Below, piece after piece: positions 30,169-37,678 of a stretch of 64,000 bases of DNA. A program made the translations under genes and the position numbers. Every line of letters begins with the position of its first letter. Position 1 is the stretch's first letter. Source of the stretch: Streptomyces xylophagus (lineage in GTDB: Bacteria > Actinomycetota > Actinomycetes > Streptomycetales > Streptomycetaceae); NCBI RefSeq assembly GCF_000716435.1, contig NZ_JNWO01000007.1, positions 372,001 to 436,000 on the forward strand. The letters are read 5' to 3'. Under the pieces are notes generated by a model, which had not been told where the DNA came from, did not search any database, and was given only the letters and a program-made list of their open reading frames with translations.

Positions 30169-32781
30169 ATGGGAGAAGTGACAGCGGGAAGCGACTCGAT
30201 TCTCGAACTGCTGCCGATGGTGTTCGCGGCTCCGAGCGAGGCGCTGGCCGGTGCGCGGGAGGTGCTCGACACCGATCCGACGCCGTTCCGGGCCTCCGTG
30301 GCCCACCATGCGATCGGCATGTGGCAGCGGGACTTCGGCGATCTACGGCTCGCCCTCCACCATCTGCGGCGCGCCCGCGACCTGGCGGCCCGCGCGGATT
30401 CGGCGGACCGGGAGGCGGACGTCCTCGGCACGCTCGGCGTGGCCCTGGTGCACGCGGGCCGCACCCGGCAGGGCCTGGAGGCCTTCGAGCGGGGCATAGC
30501 CCGCGGCAGCGGGCAGACCCGGGCGCGGGTCCTGTACCGGCGGGCGTACGTGTGGTGGGTGCTGGGCCGGCACCGGGAGGCGCTGGAGGACGTACGGCGG
30601 GCAATTGCCGTGCTGCGGCAGGCAGATGACGTGATCTGGATCGCGCGGGCGATCACCCTGCGGGCGACCGTGCATCTGGCGCTCGGCGCGGTGGACAGGG
30701 CCGACGCCGACTTCACGGCGGCCGAGCGGCTGTGGGAGACCACCGGCCAGGAGCACGACAAGGCGGACGCGGTGGAGAGCCGGGGCCTGGCCGCGTTCCG
30801 GTCGGGCGACATCCCGGTGGCCCTGCGGCTGTTCGACGAGGCCGAGGAGATGTACGCCAAGCTCGCCACCCCGAGCTTCATGCTCACCGTCCGCCGCTGC
30901 GAGGTCCTGATGAGCGCGGGCCTCGCGGCGGAGGCGCTGACCTACGCCGATGCGGCGGTCGGGCTGCTCGACGGCATCGGCGGCCAGTCCACCCGCAAGG
31001 CGGAGCTGCTGCTGGTCGCCGCCCGGGCCGCGCGGCTCGCGGACGATCCGCACACGGCGATCGCGCGGGCGGCCGTGGCGGTACGGCTGTTCGCCGCGCA
31101 GCGGCGCACCTGGTGGGAGACGCATGCCCAACTGGTCCTGATCGAGGCCAGGTTGGCGGCCGGGCGCGCCTCGGGCCGACTGGTGGCGGATGCCGCCGCG
31201 GTGGCCGACCGGCTGGCCGCCTTCGGCTCGCCGTCCGCACCGGAGGCCTCGCTCCTCGCGGGCCGGATCGCACTGGCGGTGGGCTGGACGGCGGACGCGG
31301 AGCGGCACTTGGAGGTGGCCGCGCGCAGCAGACGCAGCGGTCCGCCACTGGCCCGGATGACCGGCTGGGCGGCGCAGGCGCTGCGCGCGCGGGCCGCGGG
31401 TTCCGGCCGTGGTGTGCTGGAGGCCTGCCGGCGCGGGCTCGACGTCCTCGACGATCACCGTACGACCCTGGGCGCCTCGGAGTTGCGGGCGCGGGCGACC
31501 GCGCAGGGCGCGGAGCTGGCCGCGCTCGCACAGCGCGCGAGCCTCGATTCCGGGGGCCCGCGACGGCTGCTGGTGTGGAGCGAACGCTGGCGGGCGACCG
31601 CGCTCTCCACGCCCCCCACCAGGCCGCCCGCCGACCCGGCCCTGCTCAGCGACTTGACGGCCTTCCGCGAGATCGCCGCCCGCGCGGAGGAGGCCCGGAT
31701 GGAGGGCCGCCCGGTACCGGCCCTGGAACGCGAACAGCGGCGCCTGGAACGGGAGATCCGCTCCCGCACCCACCACATGCGCGGCGACGCCCCCGGCGAG
31801 GGCGACCGTTTCGACCCGACTCGCCTGCTGGCCCGCCTCGGTGAGGGCCGTCTGGTGGAACTCGCCGTGGTCGACGGCCGCGTGCACGCCCTTCTCTGCG
31901 GGGAGGGCCGGGTACGACGGTTCGAGGCGGGCCTGCTCGCAGAGGCGATGGCCGAGGCGGAACACGTACAGGCGGGGCTACGGCGCCTGGCGCATCCCGG
32001 AGCGGAAGCCAGGCTCCCCGTGGTGGAGGCGGCGGGCCGACGCCTGGAGGAGCTCCTCCTCGGCGAGGCGGCCCAACACCTCGGCTCCGGACCGGTGGTG
32101 GTGGTCCCACCCGGCCGACTCCACCGCGTCCCCTGGGCGTTGCTGCCCTCACTGCGCGAGCGGGTGCTCAGTGTGTCGCCGTCGGCGGGCAGTTGGCTCC
32201 GCGCCCTGGACACCGAACCGCTGCCCGGCGGACGCACCGTCCTGGTGCGCGGGCCCGGCCTCGCGACCGGCGGCGCCGAGGTCCCGGACCTGGCCGACCG
32301 GTACGGCAGGGCCACGATCCTGGAGCACGACGACGCCGAAGTCCCCCGCGTGCTCGCCGAGTTGGACGGAGCGACCCTGGCCCACATCGCCGCCCACGGC
32401 ACGTTCCGCGCGGACAGCCCCCTGTTCTCGTCCCTGCGCATGGCCGACGGCCCGCTCATCGTCCACGACTTCGAACGCCTCGCCCGCAGCCCGTACCGGA
32501 TCATCCTGTCCAGCTGCGACACGGCCCGCCTCGCCTCGGTCGGCGCGGACGAACTCCTGGGCCTGGTAACGGCGTTGCTCCCCCTGGGCACGGCGGGAGT
32601 GGTCGCGAGCAGCGCCCCCGTCAACGACGCCGCCGTGGTCCTGCTGATGCTCGCCCTGCACAAGGGCCTCAGCGCGGGCCTGTCCCTGGCGGAGGCCCTG
32701 CGCGACGCACGGGCCGCGTTGCCGGGGGACGCGGTGCATCAGGCGACGGGGTGGGCGTTCACAGCGTTCGGCGCGGCCTGA
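30169..32781 (+). CDS. TPR-CHAT caspase-like peptidase
   Basis: An 870-residue cytoplasmic protein. Residues about 20-430 are tandem TPR-like helices (LGTLGVALVHAGRTRQGLEA, LYRRAYVWWVLGRHREALED and similar). The C-terminal 330 residues are a CHAT (caspase/HetF-type) domain. The catalytic dyad is intact: His743 in LAHIAAHGTFRADSPLF and Cys783 in RIILSSCDTARLASVGADEL. Such proteins are cysteine peptidases controlled by their TPR sensor, known as effectors in bacterial conflict and type III-E CRISPR systems. The start is uncertain among GTG 30142, ATG 30169 and GTG 30178, because none has a properly spaced ribosome site. It is divergent from the subtilase-sigma operon and is followed by tandem repeats covering its 3' end. 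Confidence 0.93.
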   Translation: MGEVTAGSDSILELLPMVFAAPSEALAGAREVLDTDPTPFRASVAHHAIGMWQRDFGDLRLALHHLRRARDLAARADSADREADVLGTLGVALVHAGRTRQGLEAFERGIARGSGQTRARVLYRRAYVWWVLGRHREALEDVRRAIAVLRQADDVIWIARAITLRATVHLALGAVDRADADFTAAERLWETTGQEHDKADAVESRGLAAFRSGDIPVALRLFDEAEEMYAKLATPSFMLTVRRCEVLMSAGLAAEALTYADAAVGLLDGIGGQSTRKAELLLVAARAARLADDPHTAIARAAVAVRLFAAQRRTWWETHAQLVLIEARLAAGRASGRLVADAAAVADRLAAFGSPSAPEASLLAGRIALAVGWTADAERHLEVAARSRRSGPPLARMTGWAAQALRARAAGSGRGVLEACRRGLDVLDDHRTTLGASELRARATAQGAELAALAQRASLDSGGPRRLLVWSERWRATALSTPPTRPPADPALLSDLTAFREIAARAEEARMEGRPVPALEREQRRLEREIRSRTHHMRGDAPGEGDRFDPTRLLARLGEGRLVELAVVDGRVHALLCGEGRVRRFEAGLLAEAMAEAEHVQAGLRRLAHPGAEARLPVVEAAGRRLEELLLGEAAQHLGSGPVVVVPPGRLHRVPWALLPSLRERVLSVSPSAGSWLRALDTEPLPGGRTVLVRGPGLATGGAEVPDLADRYGRATILEHDDAEVPRVLAELDGATLAHIAAHGTFRADSPLFSSLRMADGPLIVHDFERLARSPYRIILSSCDTARLASVGADELLGLVTALLPLGTAGVVASSAPVNDAAVVLLMLALHKGLSAGLSLAEALRDARAALPGDAVHQATGWAFTAFGAA

Positions 32782-32979
32782 CCGCCGGGGTGGCTCGGCC
32801 AATGCGGCGCGGGCACGAGGCGGACCGTCCCGAGCGCGGCGCGGTCTGACCCATCGGGGCGGCTCAGCCCATGCGCCGCAGGCACGAGGCGGGGCGTCCC
32901 GAGCTCGGCACGGCCTAACCCATCGGGGCGGCTCAGCCAATACGGCGCAGGCACAAGGCGAACCGCCCCGGGACCGACC
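32774..32979. repeat. Three 68-69-bp tandem repeats after the CHAT gene
   Basis: Imperfect copies start at 32774, 32842 and 32911, each beginning CGGYCTRACC and containing TCGGGGYGGCTCRGCC and GGCRCRGGCACRAGGCG-like blocks. The first copy includes the last CHAT codons and its TGA. Together they fill most of the 342-bp gap to the LuxR gene. The remaining 140 bp to 33123 holds nothing else I can support. On the minus strand the period equals 23 codons and gives a repeated peptide (RLVPAPYWLSRPDG-like), without a credible start. Confidence 0.8.
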
Positions 32980-33123
32980 GCCCCCGCTCGGCCACCCGCG
33001 CCCGCAGGCGTGTCGAGCGCGACCGGCTCGGTGCACGCGTCGAAGAAGTTCCGGGTGTCGACCTGCCGGGCCGAGCCCGACCCGTCGGCGTCACGGATCA
33101 GGCACAGCCCGGCAGGCCACCCG

Positions 33124-35019
33124 TCACGCCGACTGCGCCGCCGGCAGTTCCACCAGCCACGGCAGCGCCCCGCGGTCGCTCGCGCCGAGGCGGGCGTAGG
33201 CGCTGTAGAGGTGGTTGCCGACGGTGCGGATGGAGAGGGTGAGGCGCTCGGCGATCTCGCGGTTGCTGAGGCCCGCGGCAGCCAGGGTGACGATCTGGCG
33301 CTGGCGGGCGGTGAGTTCACCCAGGACGAGGCCGGACAGGGCCGGGGTACGGGCGCCCTGGCAGCGGCGGGCCAAGGCAACCGCGCGGGTGCGGGACATC
33401 CGGGCGGCGCGCGGGTCCCGGTGCGCCCGCACGGCCTGGGCATGCGCCTCCGCCGCGAACAGCAGGAACCCGCGCTGCTCCAGTTCCCCCGCCACCCGGT
33501 CCAGCGCGGGCCCGTCCCCGTCCACGAGGGCCTCGGCGTGCCGGGCGAGGACGGCCGGACCGTCACCGGGCAACCTGGCGAGCCGGCCGGCGACACGCTC
33601 GGGAGCGCCGAGGCGTACGGCGTCGTAGAGGACGTACGCGGCGGGCCTGCCGTCCTCGGCAGTGAGGCCGCGGCTCTCCTCGCCGTCCCGCCACCGATCG
33701 GCCGCGGTCTCGCGGGCCGCCTCCACATCGCCCCGTGCCACCGCCAGCCAGCTGCCCGCGTCGCCGGACGCGGGCCGGTGGGCAAGGGCCTCGTCGGTGG
33801 CCGGGACGTCGCCCGACTGGGTTGCGGCCAGGGTGAGTTCGACCGCGCAGGCCCGGTGCTCCGGGGTCTCCCGCAGTCCCTCCCGCGCCCATGCCGCCGC
33901 CTCGCGCAGCTCGCCCCGGAGCCTCGCGAACCGTGCGCGTACGGCGGCGTACCCGGCCGGTACCGGTGCGCCCTCCGCCACCAGCCACTCCCCCACCGGT
34001 GTCGGCAGCGGTCGTACGTCGGTGCGGTCGATGCGGTCGGTGAGAGCGGCACGTTCGGCCGCGAGGGCGGGGGTGCACTGGTCCGGGGTGCGGGCCAGTC
34101 GGCGGGCCCGGAGCCGGCCGGCGGCGGCGCGGAGCGCGGGGCCGTGCAGGGGGTGGGTGAGGCGGACGGCGCCGTGGTCGTCGAGGCGGATCAGGGCCTC
34201 GGCCTCCAGGCGTTCGAGGACGTCGAGGTCGAAGTCGTCCGTGGAGGAGGCCAACGGCTCGGCGAAGGCGAGGAGTTCGAGACTCTCGCGCTCCTCGGGG
34301 CCGGTGCGGGCGAGGACCTGCGCGGTGCGTTCGCGGACCGTCGCGGTGACCGGCACCGGGCCGCGCCACGCCCACTCGTCGGAGTCCGTCGCCCGGCTCA
34401 GCAGCCCGCCGTCGCGCACCGCGCCCAACAGGTCGCGCAGCAGGCGGAGATCACCTTGGCAGAGGCGGTACAGGCGGTTCACGGTGAGGGGTTCCAGCGG
34501 GCCGCCGGCGCCTGCCGTCAGCAGTTGGGCCGTCTCCTCGCGGGGCAGCGGTTCCAGCGCGAGGCGGGGCAGCAACTCGCCCGTCCACAGGCGCGAGACC
34601 GCGCCGGGCACCGGGTCGCCGTCGGCCACCACGACCACCAGGCGGGTACGGCCGTGGACGGCGAGCTGGTGGACGAGCGCGGCCGAGGAGTCGTCGAGCA
34701 GATGGGCGTCGTCCACGATCAACAGCCGGACGCCGGACAGGAGTTGGACCGCGCGGTGCAGGGAGACGCTCTCGGGCAGGAGGTGGGCGAACGCGGCGAA
34801 GGGCAGCAGCCGGGTCTCGGGCGTCCCGGTGACCTTGGCGCAGTCGCTGCCCCGGACGGCCTCGGTGACGAGCCGGGTCTTGCCCCGGCCGGCCGGACCG
34901 GTCACCACGATGCCGTGCCGCCCTGCCGTCAACGACCTGCGGATCAGTTCGAGTTCGTCCTCCCGGCCGGTGAACGGCCAGGGCAGTTCAAGGGTCTTCG
35001 CGTCCTGTTCGAAAATCAT
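33124..35019 (-). CDS. LAL-type LuxR transcriptional regulator (AAA ATPase + HTH)
   Basis: A 631-residue STAND-like regulator. The N-terminal ATPase has Walker A TGPAGRGKTRL (about 41-48) and Walker B RLLIVDDAHLLDDS (about 99-111). A long helical sensor region follows. The C-terminal LuxR helix-turn-helix is [19 protein letters not shown] followed by NREIAERLTLSIRTVGNHLY. Large ATP-binding LuxR proteins switch on neighbouring genes after binding an inducer. In-frame starts at 35046 and 35019 are both possible; neither has a clear ribosome site, so a leaderless transcript is plausible. It is divergent from the astacin-like gene across about 97 bp and is the obvious candidate to control it. Confidence 0.9.
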   Translation of the reverse strand: MIFEQDAKTLELPWPFTGREDELELIRRSLTAGRHGIVVTGPAGRGKTRLVTEAVRGSDCAKVTGTPETRLLPFAAFAHLLPESVSLHRAVQLLSGVRLLIVDDAHLLDDSSAALVHQLAVHGRTRLVVVVADGDPVPGAVSRLWTGELLPRLALEPLPREETAQLLTAGAGGPLEPLTVNRLYRLCQGDLRLLRDLLGAVRDGGLLSRATDSDEWAWRGPVPVTATVRERTAQVLARTGPEERESLELLAFAEPLASSTDDFDLDVLERLEAEALIRLDDHGAVRLTHPLHGPALRAAAGRLRARRLARTPDQCTPALAAERAALTDRIDRTDVRPLPTPVGEWLVAEGAPVPAGYAAVRARFARLRGELREAAAWAREGLRETPEHRACAVELTLAATQSGDVPATDEALAHRPASGDAGSWLAVARGDVEAARETAADRWRDGEESRGLTAEDGRPAAYVLYDAVRLGAPERVAGRLARLPGDGPAVLARHAEALVDGDGPALDRVAGELEQRGFLLFAAEAHAQAVRAHRDPRAARMSRTRAVALARRCQGARTPALSGLVLGELTARQRQIVTLAAAGLSNREIAERLTLSIRTVGNHLYSAYARLGASDRGALPWLVELPAAQSA

Positions 35020-35116
35020 CACGTAGACATGAGTCGGGCTACTCACGCCTGATACAGGGTGACTTGAGTAGCCCTCGACTCAGGCGCCCGGGTACGGTCA
35101 CCGGCAGTCTGGTCGC

Positions 35117-36214
35117 ATGACCGCTCGCTACTGCTCCCTCGCGCAGCAGTCGGCCCCGGAGTTCGGACCGGGACTGGCCGCCGAGCGGCTCAGTGCGCTC
35201 ATCGGCGGAAGCCGGATGTGGGTCAACGGCACGGTCCTGCACTACTACTTCTTCGACGCCGACAACGCGGCCGCCACCGACATGTCCGTCATCCCGGTAC
35301 CGGGGACGGGCGAGCGGCGACGGGTGTCGTGGGCCGGGGCGAAGGAGCAGCAGGACGTCGTACGCGAGTGCTTCCGTGACTGGCGAGGGCTCGGGATCGG
35401 TGTCGACTTCGCCGAGGTCAGGGACCGTTCGGAGGCGGAGCTGCGCATCGGGTTCCAGCCCGGTGACGGCTCCTGGTCGACGGTGGGCCGCGACGCGCTC
35501 ACGGTCGGGCTCAGCGACCGCACCATGAACTTCGGCTGGGACCTGACCGCGCCCGGACAGCGCGGTACGGCCCTGCACGAGATCGGGCACGCCCTGGGCA
35601 TGCTGCACGAGCACCAGAGTCCGTTCGCCGGCATCCACTGGGACGACGAGGCCGTGTACGCCGAACTGGCGGGCCCGCCGAACCACTGGAACCGGGACAA
35701 GACCTTCCTCAACATCCTGCGCAAGCTCGACCCGGACGAGGTCAACGGCTCCGTCTGGGACCCGCAGTCGATCATGGAGTACCCGTTCGCGTCGGGGCTG
35801 ATCCTGGAGCCGGAGGAGTACCGCACGGGCCTGCGTCCGCAGGGCGGCCTCTCCGCCTCCGACAAGGAGTTCGTCCTGCGCTGGTACCCGCCCGCCGGCC
35901 CTCCCCGGCCGACCGAGCTGGTGCCGTTCCACTCGGCGCCGCTGCGGCTGGGACCGGGCGAGCAGGCCGACTTCGCGATCGAGCCGACACAGACGCGCGA
36001 GTACGCCGTCGGTGCCTTCGGGGACAGCGACACGGTCGTCGTGGTCTTCGAGGAACGGGACGGCGAACCGCGCTTCCTCGCCGGGCAGGACGACGGGGGC
36101 ACGCCGCACAACGCAACACTCAAGGTCAGGCTCGTCAAGGGCCGCCGCTACTTCGTCCGTGTGCGCCTGTACTCCACGTGGGGGTCGGGGGACACCGCGG
36201 TGATGTGCTGGTAA
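35117..36214 (+). CDS. Astacin-like M12A zinc metallopeptidase without signal peptide
   Basis: A 365-residue metzincin. The zinc site is TALHEIGHALGMLHEHQSP (H154, E155, H158, H164), the astacin form HExxHxxGxxHE, and the Met-turn is QSIMEYPF (M220, Y222). Residues 35-130 form the N-terminal half of the catalytic domain. The C-terminal 120 residues are beta-rich (FAIEPTQTREYAVGAFG) and resemble bacterial prepeptidase-type domains. There is no export signal at MTARYCSLAQQS, unusual for astacins, which are normally secreted as zymogens. The ribosome site is weak. It is divergent from the LuxR regulator. Confidence 0.88.
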   Translation: MTARYCSLAQQSAPEFGPGLAAERLSALIGGSRMWVNGTVLHYYFFDADNAAATDMSVIPVPGTGERRRVSWAGAKEQQDVVRECFRDWRGLGIGVDFAEVRDRSEAELRIGFQPGDGSWSTVGRDALTVGLSDRTMNFGWDLTAPGQRGTALHEIGHALGMLHEHQSPFAGIHWDDEAVYAELAGPPNHWNRDKTFLNILRKLDPDEVNGSVWDPQSIMEYPFASGLILEPEEYRTGLRPQGGLSASDKEFVLRWYPPAGPPRPTELVPFHSAPLRLGPGEQADFAIEPTQTREYAVGAFGDSDTVVVVFEERDGEPRFLAGQDDGGTPHNATLKVRLVKGRRYFVRVRLYSTWGSGDTAVMCW

Positions 36215-36330
36215 CAGCATGAGTACAGCCGCACGCGGACGGACGGACCACTGTCCGGCGCCGGGGGAAGCGGCCGAGGCACGTAGCCTTCGGGGGAGGG
36301 ATACGTGCCTCGGCCACAGCGTCATGTTCA

Positions 36331-36450
36331 GCCCCCAACTCCCCGGCAGCGCAGGGTTCTTGCGCTTCAGACCCCCAACTCCGGTGACCGCGCGGAGGTC
36401 TTGTGGTCTAGGACCCCAACTCCAGCGGCCGGGCAGGGTCCTTGGACCAC
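36331..36450. repeat. Three tandem repeats of about 40 bp at the 3' end of the sulfurtransferase gene
   Basis: Copies start near 36331, 36370 and 36411; each has CCCCAACTCC followed about 13-15 bases later by a GGGTYCTTG-like block. The third copy lies inside the gene, and the stop codon (36408-36410) ends the second. The rest of the 193-bp gap after the metallopeptidase gene shows nothing else. Confidence 0.65.
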
Positions 36451-37292
36451 TCCTCCAGCGAACCGTCGTAGAGGGACACGTCCGTACGGCCGAGCAGCGT
36501 GAGCGCGAGTGCGGCGCCCGCGGCCGAGATGCCGCCGCCGCAGTACAGGACGACCGGTGAGTCGTCGGTGTCGAGGACCACGCCGATCCTGGCAGCGAGC
36601 TCATCGGACGGCAGGACACGCCCGGTCTCGTCGAGGAGACCCCGGCCAGGGAGACTGCGGCTGCCAGGGATGTGTCCGCGGCGGCTGTAGCGGGTGGGCG
36701 CGGAGCCGTCGTAGCCGCCCGGGGGCAGCGCACAGACCAGGGTGCCGGGGCGCTCGCCGCGACTGACGGCGGCCACGTCGTCGATGCCGGACCACAGGTC
36801 AGGACGTACGACGGGTGTCAGGGGACTGACAGCCGCAACCGGGCCGGTGTCGTCGCCGGAGGCGAGCGGGCGACCGGCCGCCTCCCACGCTTCGAGACCG
36901 CCGTCCAGCACCGCCGCCGGTACCCCGATCGCCCGGAGCATCCACCACAGCCGGGCCGCCCAGATCCCGCCCCCGCTGTCGTAGGAGACGACCTCGCTGC
37001 CCTCCCCCACGCCCAGCCGGGCCAGCGCGGCGGCGAGGGCCTCGGGCGACGGCACGGCGAAGTGGTACGGCGCGTCGTGGTCGGAGAGGTCGCCGGTCAG
37101 GTCAGCGTGTCGCGATCCGGGGACATGTCGTTCGGCCCATGTCCCGTGCCCGCTCGCGGAGCGGTGGTCGCCGTCCTCGCGGGGTGAGGGCAGGAGCGCG
37201 GTGGCGTCGAGGACGACCAGCCGGGGGTCGTCGAGACGGGCGGCGAGCCAGGTGTCGTCGACCAGCGGGCCGGGCAGCAGGGAGGTGGTCAT
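36408..37292 (-). CDS. Two-domain rhodanese sulfurtransferase (thiosulfate/3-mercaptopyruvate type)
   Basis: A cytoplasmic enzyme of 294 residues that moves sulfane sulfur from thiosulfate or 3-mercaptopyruvate to cyanide or thiols. The N-terminal rhodanese domain is inactive (YDSGGGIWAARLWWML in place of a Cys loop). The C-terminal domain has the active-site loop VVLYCGGGISAAG with Cys251. The interdomain HVPGSRHADL and HIPGSRSLPG segments are family signatures. The loop CGGGIS is a variant of the usual CGSGVT, so donor preference is open. The start ATG has GGGAGGTGGTC upstream. The neighbouring thiamine and cysteine genes fit a sulfur-transfer role. Confidence 0.9.
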   Translation of the reverse strand: MTTSLLPGPLVDDTWLAARLDDPRLVVLDATALLPSPREDGDHRSASGHGTWAERHVPGSRHADLTGDLSDHDAPYHFAVPSPEALAAALARLGVGEGSEVVSYDSGGGIWAARLWWMLRAIGVPAAVLDGGLEAWEAAGRPLASGDDTGPVAAVSPLTPVVRPDLWSGIDDVAAVSRGERPGTLVCALPPGGYDGSAPTRYSRRGHIPGSRSLPGRGLLDETGRVLPSDELAARIGVVLDTDDSPVVLYCGGGISAAGAALALTLLGRTDVSLYDGSLEEWSKDPARPLELGS

Positions 37293-37406
37293 GGCGGCCG
37301 ATCGTACGCCCGCGAACTGGGCGTCTCACCCCTCGGGCGTGACCGTCTCAAATATCGGACCATGCTTGCACAGAATCCGGGTAGTGCGGTTATCGTTCGG
37401 CCATCT

Positions 37407-37521
37407 ACGCGGGAGCCCCTACCCGGTTGGGCTGAGAGGGCGTCTGGGACCGGCTCGTCGAGAGTCCGGCCCCCATGGGGACGCCGACCGCACCACTCGC
37501 GCCTCAGCGCCCGCGTAGGAG
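37407..37521 (+). promoter_or_regulatory. TPP riboswitch, divergent
   Basis: The HMP-binding signature GGGCTGAGAGGGCG (37429-37442) sits between a P3-type arm (GCCCC...GGGC) and a variable stem closed by GGCGTC/GACGCC. P1 is a perfect 7-bp pairing of ACGCGGG (37407-37413) with CCCGCGT (37510-37516). The 3' GCGTAGGA box is present, but the usual ACCTGATC stretch is degenerate (CACCACTCGC). The final AGGAG doubles as the ribosome site of the leader peptide that follows, so TPP binding could hide it. Downstream genes are thiamine-precursor uptake genes, which supports the call. Confidence 0.78.
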
Positions 37522-37526
37522 TTCAC

Positions 37527-37604
37527 GTGTCTGCAGCAGTCGAGCCCCAGCACCCGGTGGTCAACTCCCCGGCGCGCCGCTCCTGTTGTTGTCGCATGCA
37601 CTGA
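37527..37604 (+). CDS. Leader peptide with three consecutive Cys codons (25 aa)
   Basis: GTG 37527 lies five bases after AGGAG at the end of the riboswitch. The 25-residue peptide ends SPARRSCCCRMH with TGT TGT TGT, then CGC ATG CAC TGA. Runs of Cys codons in short upstream frames are known cysteine-sensing attenuators in actinobacteria: ribosome stalling when Cys-tRNA is low alters downstream RNA folding or re-initiation. A 6-bp hairpin (CAGGCG-CCGTCA-CGCCTG) follows, and the next gene starts 74 bases after the leader stop. The peptide would let the thiamine operon read both TPP and cysteine, the sulfur donor for the thiazole ring. Confidence 0.7.
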   Translation: MSAAVEPQHPVVNSPARRSCCCRMH

Positions 37605-37678
37605 TCCACCGCCTTCGCGCACCCCTCTCCCCCTCCCTTCAGGCGCCGTCACGCCTGCGCACATCCCGGAGTACCCCC

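Noticed and set aside
32739..34052. Minus-strand frame with 23-residue peptide repeats running into the LuxR gene
   Set aside because: Most of it is an alternate-frame shadow of LuxR. The repeat part lacks a plausible start and ribosome site, so I list only the DNA repeat.
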